In this document: positions 1-10,768 of the stretch, piece by piece | How the letters are laid out: each line of letters opens with the position of its first letter | How positions within the stretch are numbered: position 1 is the stretch's first letter | NCBI GenBank assembly: GCA_963971575.1 | Contig: OZ020611.1 | Span: forward strand, 26,271,279 to 26,335,278 | Origin: Liopterus haemorrhoidalis | Lineage: Eukaryota; Arthropoda; Insecta; Coleoptera; Dytiscidae | Reading direction: 5' to 3' | Length of the DNA: 64,000 bases | Position numbers and translations under genes: made by a program | Notes under the pieces: model-generated | The model's input: only the letters and a program-made list of their open reading frames with translations | Databases searched by the model: none | What the model was told of the DNA's origin: nothing

Positions 1-2002
1 GATATTAAAGTCCAACTCGATTTTAAGTCTACTTGAATATTGTGCCTCTTTAGTATCTTACCAATTTTCTCAGATACTCCTTTATAATAGGGCATAGAGA
101 CATCTAACTTTGTCAGTTCTAGGTGCGTCATTTTTCTTATGATTGATAGCATCAGTAGTAATTTTATGACTGTAGCCATTATCCTGTTAGGTGGAACGGA
201 TGTTCTTCAATTCAACTTTTAACAGCCTCTTAGAGGAACAAATTGCTATAGCTCTATTAACTAGACTCAGAGCAACAGCTCTCATAGCGCTATTATGATG
301 GAATTAGTTGAAATTAAGATGTTAATCCCCCGCAGGTAGTCCCGTCCCTACCTATAGCTGACTCCAACTACCCATCCAATAGCAACACACGGTAACGGTC
401 CCGCTCTTACAATACCTGGCATAAAAACTGGAAGTAAGTTGAAATGTGTATCACTTCTCGTGATCGCTGAAGACGGAAACAGATCGTTGAGCAGTTTCCG
501 AAACGTCTGAAAATGTAACGAATGTAATATTCGTATGCTGTTACTTGTATCGTAATGAAATGAAAATATAAGAAAAAGAACATGATAGAAACAAATTATC
601 TATTCTAATAGCCTAAGTAGTCCTAAAAAGGGCTGATGTGATCCAAAAATATGATCAAAGAAAATAAAATAGAAATACGTTGAATTAAACGTAAAAATGT
701 ATGCACTACACACAATATCAAATGGAAACCTATACGATATCTATAAGAAAATATATAACTAAACATAAAACTGCTAAATAAACAACAAACTAAATTAAAA
801 AGGTTTTTAAAATTTACTATAAGTTAGATATGTGAACACAAGTATCAAAGCACATCAGAGCGTTTTATAAAATATTAAATGTAAACATCGTTTTATTTAC
901 CGATCCAATACAAATATCCCTATATTTAATAAACACTTTTTTAAATTTGTAAATCTTCAAAAGGACTATCGAACATAAACTAAATATGACTTCAAAAGGT
1001 ATGTTTTAGTAAAATAAAAGAGTGAAGAGCAATATTATTCTATAATACACATGCAAAAAAAAACCGATATAGTTCTTTTTTCACCACTAAGTTTGTCATT
1101 GAAGTTATGACGCAAAATAACCAACTGCGTTGATTAAATGACTGACCTTTAGAATGACGTCAAAACTCGCTACGCGGTAGGTCACCAGAAAAAGAAAAAG
1201 GAATATTATATGAAAAATATTTAATTTCGCTTTAAGTTCCTCATTACAATAAACTAGGGCATAGTTTAATGCAGATCATAATTCTTAATACTTAAAAGCA
1301 ATATTAAAATGAGGTAGTGCAAGTGATGTCTAACATAATTTGTAAAACAATAAAGTTCAAAGAAAATGTCCTGTTTATGCAAATGATTGCAGTAAATGTT
1401 TGAACTTATTTAGTACTGCTCTTTACAGTTCATTTACTTCCTGCATGTAATTTATTTCTGCCAGCCATTGTATATTACTAGCCCTGACTGGCAAACTTTC
1501 GCAAATCGTTTACTTTGAACATTAATGAGAAGATTACAAGGATAATGTGTAGTTAAAGAAAGTATTTAATTTATTTATCCTGAGAAAGTAGTTAGGAGTT
1601 GGGTTAGACAACCAACAGTACATTAGTGCTAATCGGTTTGTCTGACACAAAATACTACTCTATGTAGGAATTATTTGTCAGGGTCACATCTAAATACATA
1701 ATTTTGTGAAAACATATAGTGTGCCTACTCAGTTACGAATTTGTTCTGATAATCGAATATAAATTTAAAGTAAACCATTAGATTTCAAATAAAACAAACA
1801 TAAACCCAGTGCCATTGCGTGTGGGTGGGTATTCGGATGTGCGTCCAACACGGATGGCTCATCAAGTGGGCGGCATTAATGGTCGATTTTTTTGTTCATT
1901 ACGTTGATTTGACTTGTTTTTTTTTTACTCATAATTTAAGGCCGTTTTCTGAATGCACACGAGCAACGTACACCTACGCGGCAGCTCCGCATAACCTAAT
2001 AA
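1..2002. other. AT-rich intergenic or intronic DNA, nothing recognised
   Basis: No reading frame with homology that I recognise, no RNA gene and no clear inverted or tandem repeat. The DNA is AT-rich with scattered short homopolymers. A 76-codon frame at 1819-2049 runs into the hAT-like element that starts at 2003 and has no coding character. Confidence 0.5.
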
Positions 2003-2094
2003 CAGTGGTGGCACTAGCTCTTAAAATCGGGGGGGGGGGTAATATTTGAGGAGGACACCATTTTTTATCCTTATATATACTTATGAAAATATAA

Positions 2095-2249
2095 TGAGCA
2101 AAAACAAACGTCCTCACTTGTAAAATACAATGTCCTGAAAAAAAGTCTCCTCACAAATGACAGCCTGAAAAAAAGGTCCATTTCTAAAATATAAGTGATG
2201 ACCTAAAAAAAAAGTCCTCACTTCTAAAATAGTAGTGATGAGCTAATAA
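2095..2249. repeat. ~40-bp A-run/GTCCTCAC minisatellite, left part
   Basis: Degenerate tandem units, each an A-run followed by GTCCTCAC and a piece like AAAATAGTAGTGATGAG. The array resumes at about 3204-3290 on the other side of the nested Harbinger element, so that element split it. Related units occur at 4320-4498, 11395-11450 and 54390-54510. Confidence 0.6.
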
Positions 2250-3200
2250 AGGATTCCACACACCAAAGCGGCCGCGGTGGCGGCCACGGTGGCGATAATG
2301 CAGCGGCCTAACGCAACCTATACAATACAATGAGACCACGCACATACAAGCGTTCCGCTATCTAAGAACGCCACCGACTGCAGCGTTCAGTCTAGCGATC
2401 ACCAAACACTGGCGGCTGAACTCGACAAGTTGCGTTAGGCCGCGCGATATTCATTGTTTATATACCACAGAGTGAATATATTTAAGAAAATAATGTCGAA
2501 ATAGATAATTTAACAGAAAAAAATCATAGATCAGTAAAGGATCATTTAATTTTGTATGACTTAGCACATCCTGATTACAAGAATATTAGGAAAATAAATA
2601 AAGTGTGGGACGAAATAGGAAAAGTTTTGGAAATTGATAGTAAAGTCTGTTCCAAACGATTAGGCGGAACTAGATTTTGCAATCTAGTTACTTTCATCGT
2701 TTAAATAATGCTTTTCAGCCGTTTTGTTTAAGCTTTGTAAATCATACTTGCAACAAACATTTTTTGGTTAAGGTTAATATCATTTTAAAATGTCATTTTC
2801 TTTATATTTTGATTTTTTGTGTCATTCTTAATACAAATATCCCATTTATTTATTTTTTGTCATTAAAATATGTAAGAAAATTAATTTAAGTTTGACATAT
2901 GTCATTCGTTTCCATGGTTTCATTGTTGGAATTTTAAATTTTGACATTCCAACGTGAAAAATGAAATAACCCAAGCAAGGTCCCTTTTCGTGTCAACCTA
3001 AAAGATTATTTTTCCTCTACATACAATTAATTATTCTATTGTATTCTCGCAATCAATATTATCATACAACTATATACCGTGATTCACTAACTGATCGCTA
3101 CCGCTACCGCCACTCCCACCGCGTTAGTGTGAGGAGACCTGATCGCTACCGTGGCCGCCACCGTGGCCGCCACCGCGGCCGCCTTGGTGTGTGGAATCCT
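2250..3200. mobile_element. PIF/Harbinger-like element with TAA target duplication
   Basis: Inverted ends begin AGGATTCCACACACCAA and continue into a GC-rich inverted segment of about 45 bp built from GGCGGCC and CGGTGGCGG blocks. TAA lies directly outside both ends (2247-2249 and 3201-3203), the TWA duplication typical of PIF/Harbinger. The interior holds a MADF-domain remnant. Harbinger elements are known to carry a second DNA-binding protein gene of MADF/Myb type, so end structure and content agree. The transposase gene is missing. The element sits inside the hAT-like element. Confidence 0.7.
2495..2668 (+). pseudogene. MADF-domain DNA-binding protein remnant (Harbinger accessory ORF)
   Basis: A 58-codon open stretch on the plus strand reads like the start of a MADF domain, with the core LILYDLAHPDYKN near codons 17-29, followed by VWDEIGKVL and a Cys-x-x-Arg element (VCSKRLGG). 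MADF domains are Myb/SANT-related DNA-binding domains. In Harbinger transposons they occur in the accessory ORF that helps the transposase bind DNA. Here the frame has no intact start: the nearest ATG (2493) is one base out of frame, and the C-terminal half of the domain is gone. It is a fragment inside the deletion derivative at 2250-3200. Confidence 0.6.
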
Positions 3201-3363
3201 TAAAGGTTCTCACGTCTCTCAAATACAGTTTTAAAATACAAGTAATGACCTTAAAAAAAGGTCGTCACCTTTTCTAAAACACGTGATAACAAAAATTTCT
3301 GGGGGGAGCAGGGTAATTTTTGCGCCCCCCTGGATCCCCGCTAACGCCGCCACTGCCCAATAA

Positions 3364-4316
3364 TAAGGATTTAAAAAATCTATCCCAAAAAAAAAAATCT
3401 GTACATAAGAGGACAGATAAGGGAACATGCGGGGCTAATATATATCTAGCATTATCCAGAAAATAGTTCTAAAAAACTAAACATAAACATTATATAAAAC
3501 AAGAAAATAATAAAAAATAAAATAAACACAATAAATTAAATATAAAATAAATCTAACATAATCCAAACAATATTGAGAAGTGACATTACCGTTGGCGGCG
3601 CTGTAATTTATGACAAAATGGCTAAATTGTCTAGTATTCAGCTGTCAATATGCTAACAGGGAACAGGTTAATTTAAGCACAGTACATTTTTATTTTATGA
3701 AAATGTATCTATGGACGTTCTAACAAAAAATCAACACCAGAACATATGTAATAATTTCAAACAGTACTACAGTCGCGTATTACAATATTTCACCACCAGA
3801 CTGCGTATCCGAGCGTGGCAGTTCTCAATAGTAAAATGATAACAAAATAGAACTAAAAGTAAACTTAACCTAACACAACATATAAGACAACTAAAATTCT
3901 AAACAACAAAATAGTTCTAACAAATAAAATCTAAAATTAATTATACCTAACCTAACCTAACAAAAGATATAAAAATAAACCTAACTTAACCAACAAAAAT
4001 ATCTAAAAATAAACTCAACAGATTAATAAAATAAATCTAATCCAAGCGTACAAATTATATTCAAAAATAAAACATAACCTAACAAAAAAAGGTCTAAAAA
4101 CATATTCTACCAAACGAAAAAAAAAAACACCAAAAATAAAATCAACATAATAATAAAATATACCTAAAATATATCTACAAATAAGATTTAAAAATAAAAC
4201 ATAACCCAACAAATTAGTCTAAACATGTACTTAACCTATCACATCTAAACCAGCTTTTGTCAGAAAATAATATACATCAAAAATTATTATAAATCATTAA
4301 TAATAGCGCCTCGATG
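3364..4316. other. AT-rich degenerate repeat DNA with CCTAA runs
   Basis: From about 3440 to 4250 the sequence is a loosely periodic mix of AATAAA-like words and CCTAAC words, including three consecutive CCTAA units near 3947-3961. CCTAA is the complement of the insect telomere unit TTAGG, but the run is too short to be called telomeric. No gene seen. Confidence 0.4.
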
Positions 4317-4319
4317 CAA

Positions 4320-4498
4320 TTTTAAGTTGAGAGCCCAAAAAATCAAGTGACGCCAAAAAAATTGATCCAAGTGATGACAAAAAAAGAAAGACAGATTCAA
4401 GTAATAACAAAAGAAGGAAGACGGATCTATGTGATGATCAAAAACAAACGGAAGATGGTTCCAAGTGATGACAAAAAAAAGAAAAACGCATTCAAATT
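4320..4498. repeat. Minisatellite, ~35-bp units with CCAAGTGATGACAAAAA
   Basis: Five degenerate units share GATCCAAGTGATGACAAAAA followed by a short purine-rich spacer ending AAGACG. One more unit follows the MITE, at about 5175-5205, so the MITE at 4502-5171 appears to have inserted in the array. It resembles the minisatellite in the hAT-like element at 2003-3355. Confidence 0.55.
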
Positions 4499-4501
4499 AT
4501 A

Positions 4502-5171
4502 GGCGTTTTCGCAAACCCTATCCGATACATATATGACGTCAGTGATTTAATCTGATAGCTACGAACCTGTTCGCAAACTTTTTCTTTGATCAGATACAAA
4601 ACTATCTACGTTCGCAAACCTACAATAACTATCTGATAAACGCGATCGGATAGCAATATTTCAATCCTACAAAATAGTAGGATTCATTTCAGATTAAATA
4701 ACCTAAAAAATTATTTAATGTGTATGTCATATTTGGTTTTTGACTTTAATCTAAAAAATTTTGCCGATTATAACTATTGGACACGCTCTTTTTTTCGATG
4801 ATGATGGTTATGATGATACTGACGAAAATAATATGGTAATGCTATTTTTCAACCGCAAAGATAAAAAGAAAAGAATTACAGTGGAAAACTATGAAAATAT
4901 TATTTATTGTTATTCGTTAAGATCTTACAAATCGTCAAGCTTAAATAAAGAAATAAAGTCGTAAGTGCTGCCATCTAGACAATAGAACTCTAAACTCTAA
5001 ACAATCCTGTCCGCAAAGGTCCGTAAGAAGTTATTTGGATCAAGCGATTATTATTCGTTCGCAAACTGACTTTATCTGATAAACAGTAATCTGATAAATT
5101 CTATCCAATTGAATTTCGTGACGTCATTTATTTATCGGATACGCGATCGGATTGAGGTTTGCGAAAACGGC
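4502..5171. mobile_element. MITE with CGTTTTCGCAAACC inverted ends
   Basis: The left end GGCGTTTTCGCAAACC is matched by the complement of the right end (GCCGTTTTCGCAAACC), and both continue with ATCCGAT. Flanking triplets are ATA and TTA, close to the TWA duplication of PIF/Harbinger. TTCGCAAAC recurs near 4571, 4612 and 5057 and ATCTGATA recurs several times, a pattern like subterminal transposase-binding sites. A 67-codon frame (4761-4964) with an acidic stretch (DDDGYDDTDEN) may be a leftover of an element gene, but I do not recognise it. Confidence 0.55.
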
Positions 5172-5209
5172 TTATGACCAAAAGACGGATCCAACTGATG
5201 ACAAAAATT

Positions 5210-6080
5210 TTATACGCTGCAAACATACATTTCAGCAACCCATCCAGGAGGCGCCCCTGTACTGTCTCCAAGAATAAATCGTGCGAGTATATTAAAATTA
5301 TGAATACGAAATAAAAATACATTTACATGTGGTTCATCTGCTTAGTCTGTTCATCACTATTTCTACCAAAACCCCCAGCGATTTCTATTTTAGCATTCCA
5401 GATAATCCTGGTTGAGAAACGCTGATCTAACCAGACAATCAAACCTACAATTCTAAAAATTAATCTAACCTAACCATAAAATTAAATCTGAAATCTATTC
5501 AAAAAAGCTATTAATTACAAAAGGCAAGTAAAAGTTCTTATCCTTTCCTTGGAGTCACATCTGTACGTTAAAAGAGGAGAATATGATTGCTGTATGTAAT
5601 ATGCAAATGGTGTCGTTAGTTTAATGTTTATGTAGAATCTCCGTTCAAATCTGAATAACGGCCTTGTAAGCTCTCGCATTATAAACGACTGAATTTCTCC
5701 GGATTCTCATTCAGATGAATTCAATTCAATCTGCAGTATTCCTTTGCATGAGACCCTAGCGTTTATTTAGACATAAATATAAAGAATATCCAGGTTACTA
5801 AGTTTTGAATAACAGACTAACTGACACAGTTTGTTTCTTTTTCAGAATTTTAGTTGATCGGCTAAGATATAATAATTTTAACCATATTACTTACTTAGCC
5901 CGAGCGTTATTGAAATAACAATGATAGTGTTATAACAATGATCTCACAATGATTTAACGAAGATAACTTAGAAATAACGTGATTTGAATAAAGCGCTCGC
6001 TGCTGTGATACATTTTAGTAACAATCATATCCCTGGACGAAAAATATGACCGTTTTAAAATGTTAAATGTATAGTAATTA
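5210..6080. other. No recognised feature
   Basis: AT-rich DNA with no open frame of interest, no RNA gene and no repeat I can pair elsewhere in the window. Confidence 0.4.
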
Positions 6081-6084
6081 ATAT

Positions 6085-6621
6085 TGTTACGTGGTTAGAT
6101 GAAAATGCAACTCCTGGTTTTAACAATACAATTTATTAAGTATGTAGCCAATTTAAACGTTATTTTATGAATTTGTCCATGGAGTTGGGGAAGTCTTCTG
6201 TCTACCTCGTGTTGGTCGGTATCGGTTTGGACCTATCTCCGAGGTGGGGGTTGCCTATCAGGGAGTCGAGGAGCCTGGAGAAGCCTTCTCCCACTCACAT
6301 GGTACTGCTGCTTGGCTAACTAGATGTATTTGGTATATGGCGTCGGTATCTTGGTCGTCACCGTTTTGAATGGAACTTGTAGAGGAGTTGGATAGGTTCC
6401 TCTTTCCGAATTCCGTACGACATCCATGAACTTATATTTCTGATTGACCTAGTTATGAAATTCTTTCGTCATGCCAAATATTACCTTTTTACGAAAATGC
6501 AGCATATGCATTACGTAATCAGGTAATATATGCTAGACTCTGACAAATTGTTTTTAATCAAACAGCTGAACGTCACAATGTTTAGCTATCGCAATCCTGA
6601 CCTAGGATTACCTTTGTGACA
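6085..6621. mobile_element. Probable solo LTR (Ty3/gypsy-type), 4-bp ATAT duplication
   Basis: The block begins TGTTACGTGG and ends CCTTTGTGACA, giving the TG...CA ends of an LTR with short inverted TGTYAC/GTGACA termini. It is flanked on both sides by ATAT (6081-6084 and 6622-6625). The ~537-bp length is reasonable. It contains no gene and its GC content is higher than its flanks. A second block with the same kind of ends and the same ATAT target is at 55497-55953. No internal retroelement sequence is next to it, so solo LTR is the best reading. Confidence 0.45.
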
Positions 6622-6625
6622 ATAT

Positions 6626-7710
6626 TACCGACTCGGATTGAAACCGACAAAAAAGAACGAAACAGGGCGAGCTCGGATTGTACGCGTAAAGGTGCATACA
6701 GACGGTGTGCCAGCGTTCAGCAGCGCTAATTATGGCGCTGGCCGTAACATATAGCACTGGAGGACACTTGTACTTGTGCACCCTACAGACGATGTGTCAA
6801 TGCTGGCCAAGTAAAAAAATTAGCGAACATGGGCCAGTGCTTGTAAAATGACAGTGAAAGTGAGGATATGGTCGCAGTTTCGACCTTGCTTTTGATATTT
6901 AAATTAGATTAAAAGTACAAAAAATTACTTTTTACTTCAAGTAGACTTCATAATTACGCAAAAATGGTTATAACCTTCCTTTTGAGCACAACACTCTCGA
7001 CTGATGTGATGACAAGTGTGTGCGCGTCGTGTGTACGGTGCTAACATGCATATACAAGTCCGTACCAATGTTGGCCAATCTCCTTGAACTTGTGATAGAA
7101 TACCGCTTAGGAAGCGAACGTCGGTCAGCGGCAAGCCCAGCCTATGCTGACTATGACTTGTGACTTGTTGCCCCTACACACGATCCGCGGAGCTTGCCAT
7201 GCCGCGTTAATCCCGTCCAAACTAGACAAAAATGTTACACGGCATCTTACGTTACGTAGTACGTTGGTACGATTGGTTCGCTAATCTGGATCCAGCTTAA
7301 GATAATATTTTTTACCATGAACTAAAATTTTACTAAAATTTTGAAACTCCTTGGTTTTAAAATATGAATTCTAGAACTGAAATCAAGTAAACATTTCTCT
7401 CTAGATATAACAGTAAAGCTTCGTTTGGGAGATATTATGGATTAATAGATTTAATGTTTATGTATTCTGAACGAGTTCTCGAGATAAAACAAGCTCGTTC
7501 AGTAGCTAAAGTTGTTTGTTGTAATTGTTTTTCGTTTAAAAGTAATAAATGAGTCAAAGCAACAATGCCTAATACTTTTTCAGATAGTGAATTGGATGCT
7601 GATATGTATTTTATTTATGGGTATTGTAATGGTAACGCTAAAGCTACTCGAGGAGAATATTAGAATTGTTTCCCTAATCACCGACTCCAATCCAAATTCA
7701 CGTTCATTTG
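6626..7710. other. Unassigned DNA with moderately GC-rich patches
   Basis: Two diverged copies of a GTGCA...CAGACGRTGTG segment lie near 6691 and 6777, and GC-rich patches run to about 7230. They look like transposon ends, but I could not pair them into a bounded element. No gene seen. Confidence 0.3.
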
Positions 7711-7712
7711 TA

Positions 7713-8590
7713 CGAGGGGTGTTTGACAAGTCGGTGACTTCGTAATGAATCACTTTTTCTTTTACCAAAACAGTCTTTTTAGCCCGATATATTTTGCTCA
7801 ACGATATTCATTTTATTTTCAAGCCTTCCAAAAAGCACTATTTCTCAAATTCAGCAAAATAAGCATGTTTTTCAGCGAGGATGATGGATTATCGATGGTC
7901 GTTTGATGTGAATCTTTTTGTTTGGAAAGAAAAGAAGTCGCCGCTGGTCAAATTTGGAGTTTAAAGTGAATCGGGGAACAATTCGGAACGCAATTCAACC
8001 AATTTAATCGTTGCAATTGCAGACGAATGAGCTATCGCATTGTCAACTTTTTTCTTCGTCAAATGGGGCCGCTTTTTCATCAATTCAGCGTATAATCGAT
8101 CCAATAAAGGGGAATAATATTGCCCTGTGATCTTTTTTCCTTTTTCCCGATTTTCGATGAAGATTATGCCTTATCCCAAAAAATTATGGCTAACTTTCCG
8201 GCTAAGTATCCGTTTTTGACTTCTTTCGAGCACGTCCGCTAGGAGAAATCCACCGTTTTGATTGTTCTTTCATTTCTGTTGTGTAGTGATGGATCCGTGT
8301 TTCATCAACGGTTGTGAAATGCCGCATAGACTCACTTGGATTGGTCTTGTACATGTCCAAACATTGCTTTGAAATGATCACATGATTCCGTTTTTTGATC
8401 TACTGTAAGCAGACACGACAACCATATTGCCCAAATGATTTTGCAGGATATGAAAAACACGTTCGTTTAAGATGTTTACCATCATGGCTATCTCGCGTAT
8501 CTTCTCTCGACGGTTGATCAATGCAATATTATAATTTTTATTTGCCATCTCTTCAGCTGTAAACTCATTTGGAAATTCCGCCCTCTAAAC
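7713..8590 (-). pseudogene. mariner transposase remnant, N-terminal part missing
   Basis: The minus strand reads, with stops and frameshifts, as a mariner transposase. Recognisable parts are TVDETRIHHYTTEMKEQSK (first catalytic Asp region, near 8300), the block EYYSPLLDRL-like segment LLDRLYAELMKKRPHL (near 8085), a decayed middle Asp region, LTSGDFF (normally SPDLxPxDFF) and the tail FTSN...AYFAEFEK. At 7711 the expected terminal repeat starts after TA as CGAGGGGTGTTTGACAAG, so the 3' end of the element is intact. The 5' end is lost near 8590, where no matching inverted end is found. It is inactive. It resembles the other corpse at 19734-20470. Confidence 0.75.
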
Positions 8591-8680
8591 ATCATTCGTG
8601 CTGTACGACTACAGAGAAATAAAGTGAACCACTTCTGAACCATTCCATGCGACGAAGAAGAGTTACCATAATATTTTTAT

Positions 8681-9558
8681 AGTTTTGTAGGTATGACCAA
8701 AAAACCCTTATACCGTCATTTTGTCGTCTGTCTGTCTGTCTGTTCGGTAAAAATTTTTGCCAAACAGCTAAACGTAGAAAGTTGAAATTTGGCATGCTTA
8801 TACAACTCTTTGACCCGCACATAGGAAAAATACTAAAACATATAAAAAACATATCCCCCTAAAAATATAAACAAATATGTGCTCACCGAAAATTTTTTTT
8901 TTTTTTTTATTTCTGAGTAGGGTATCAAATGAAAGCCCTTGATACGTGGATTAACGAACAAAATTGAAAAAATTCTAAGTAATGTACATTGGTGTGAACC
9001 GGAATAGTACAACAAGAATTTTTGATTAGTTTATGTTTTTGGAAAAAAACGCATTTTTTGTGTTTTTTGCTATTTATTTACACAAGTTATACTTATGTAA
9101 CACGCTAGACTAGAAGGTATATCTTGGTGTAATAGTTATGGTGCTGACATCTTACCCAACTAAATCTGTTCGATCCCTGCGAGAGGAGACAATATTATTT
9201 TTTTGCATTTTTATTTAATTTAAATTATTTTTTCAAAATTATAGTTATATTTTGGCAAATGTTGCCTTTAATTTTTTAAAGCGTAAATTTAATAACCAGT
9301 GAAAATTGTTGACATTATAATTTAATTTTGTTTCAATGTACACGAAATCAGAAGGGAGTAGCTTATAACGACCAATGGAAGCCATAGGCGCAATTTTCAA
9401 AATCTTAATGCCCTTAAAAAATATTGCGCATATTTAGAAACCTAAGTAATGGTATTAGGAATTCGAATTAAAATTAACGAAAAAAAAAATTTAACATAAA
9501 ATTTGTTTTCGCATCCCAAATAATCATCCTTCACTTACTAAATACCTGCGAAACCACT
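8681..9558 (+). mobile_element. AGGG-family repeat, copy A
   Basis: Starts at the family left end (here decayed to AGTTTTGTAGGTATGACC) and ends at CTAAATACCTGCGAAACC, the complement of the right end. In order it contains a very short TCTG tract, the GCCAAACAGCTAAAC block, the GAGTAGGGTATCAAATGAAA block, a tRNA-like cassette (9116-9188) and the TTTGGCAAATGTTGC tail. No protein is encoded. Transposon class is unknown; the ends suggest a non-autonomous DNA transposon. Confidence 0.75.
9116..9188 (+). other. tRNA-like cassette A (Pol III A and B boxes)
   Basis: TTGGTGTAATAGTTATGG (from 9124) resembles a tRNA D-arm/A box, and CTGTTCGATCCCTG around 9168-9176 resembles the T-arm/B box at roughly normal spacing. 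It does not fold into a convincing functional tRNA by eye. It fills the cassette site shared by all AGGG copies. Confidence 0.5.
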
Positions 9559-9559
9559 C

Positions 9560-10190
9560 AAAAAGTAATGCAAATTAAATTTATCAACAAACGAAATTAA
9601 TTTTTTCTACTGTAGCAAAACCACAAATTTATTCCCTAACACTATTCAAAAACTATTTCACAGATCTACTTGAAACGCTGTGTATTTCTTGTCTACAAAA
9701 ATGAAAAATGTCATAAATAATATCATACTTGTAATCTGGGCGTCTATTCTGTAACTTCTCGACAGTCACATGTATCATGTCACCTAAGCACACCTAAGAA
9801 CTGTCTCCGTAGACTGTTCTCTGTGATGTTGTTTTATATTCGGCATTATCGAAAATAAGTGGCGTCATTTTGAAATTTTGACATATTATGATAGTCAGAA
9901 TAGATTTCAAACAGCGGGTTATTTTGAATAGAAATGCCAAAAGTCTTAGAAAATATATCGAATTCCTTCAAGAATATTGACTGTCAGATAACATCGTAAC
10001 TGGGATAAATGGGGAGGATTGCAGATACCATTGGAGCAGTTGTGCAAAACAGCTTATTTAAATCAATTAAATTTTATTATAAATAAAAATTCATAAAATA
10101 TATGTCCTTGCGTAATAACTAAAACATTGTACGTAAAAAGCAACAAAAATATAAATTTCCATATACAAAACACATTTTAAATCACTCTAA
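9560..10190. other. Unassigned; possible small MITE at ~9739-9908
   Basis: GTCTATTCTGTAACT near 9745 and the complement of AGTCAGAATAGA near 9893 could be the ends of a short inverted-repeat element similar to the ends at 38961-40102. The match is short, so it stays a suggestion. Nothing else seen. Confidence 0.25.
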
Positions 10191-10196
10191 CCTACA

Positions 10197-10330
10197 AATA
10201 TAATAATAATAATAATAATAATATTTATTAACCATGTTATATTGTTAGCACGTCGATATACAAGTAAAAAACAAAAAAATACAGATTAAAATACAAATTA
10301 ATATACAAATTATAATAATATCTATACAAA
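10197..10330 (-). mobile_element. Retroposon 3' tail with (ATT)n and AATAAA
   Basis: Read on the minus strand, the segment ends AATAAATATT followed by eight or so ATT units. The same tail form ends the Jockey/CR1-like copy at 51258 and scraps at 58266 and 20640. Only the 3' untranslated part is present, so the LINE type cannot be named. Confidence 0.4.
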
Positions 10331-10485
10331 GAGGCTATTATCTACAATATATATATAATAAATGTGTTTCTTCTTTAATCGTCAAATAGGTAGGAAAAAA
10401 AATAATAAGTTGGTTTAACTCATTGGGACGTTTCGCATATATTAGTTTTATGCATCTTCAGCCTGTGATATGCAGTTAATCATCA

Positions 10486-10768
10486 GCGGCTGATGTAATG
10501 GACATACATTATAAAATACGGTGGTCGTTGTAATAAAAAAATTAGTATAAAAATAAAATTTAAAAAAATATATAAAAAAATAACTATTGTTTGTCAAACA
10601 CATAAAAAACCGATTTTAAACTACTGACACGTAAACAGTTAACGGTTTTTTATGTGTTTGACAAAAAATAGTGATTGTTTTATATTTTTTTTTAATTTTA
10701 TTTTTATACTAATTTTTTTATTACAACGACCACCGTATTTTATAATGTATGTCCATTACATCAGCCGC
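10486..10768. mobile_element. Foldback/long-inverted-repeat element (~126-bp arms)
   Basis: 10486-10612 and 10643-10768 are inverse complements with only scattered mismatches, separated by a 30-bp loop. The arms start GCGGCTGATGTAATGG and include ATACGGTGGTCGTTGTAAT. As single-stranded DNA or RNA this would form one long hairpin. No target duplication is evident. Confidence 0.8.

Larger units (their letters stand above)
2003..3355. mobile_element. hAT-like non-autonomous element with near-perfect 8-bp TSD
   Basis: The left end begins CAGTGGTGGCACTAG at 2003 and the right end is the inverse of CAGTGGCGGCGTTAG, ending at 3355. The flanking octamers are cctaataa (1995-2002) and cccaataa (3356-3363), 7 of 8 identical, as expected for hAT. 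G-runs lie just inside both ends. The interior holds ~40-bp degenerate tandem units and is interrupted by a Harbinger derivative (2250-3200). No transposase frame remains. Class is inferred from the ends and TSD only. Confidence 0.6.
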
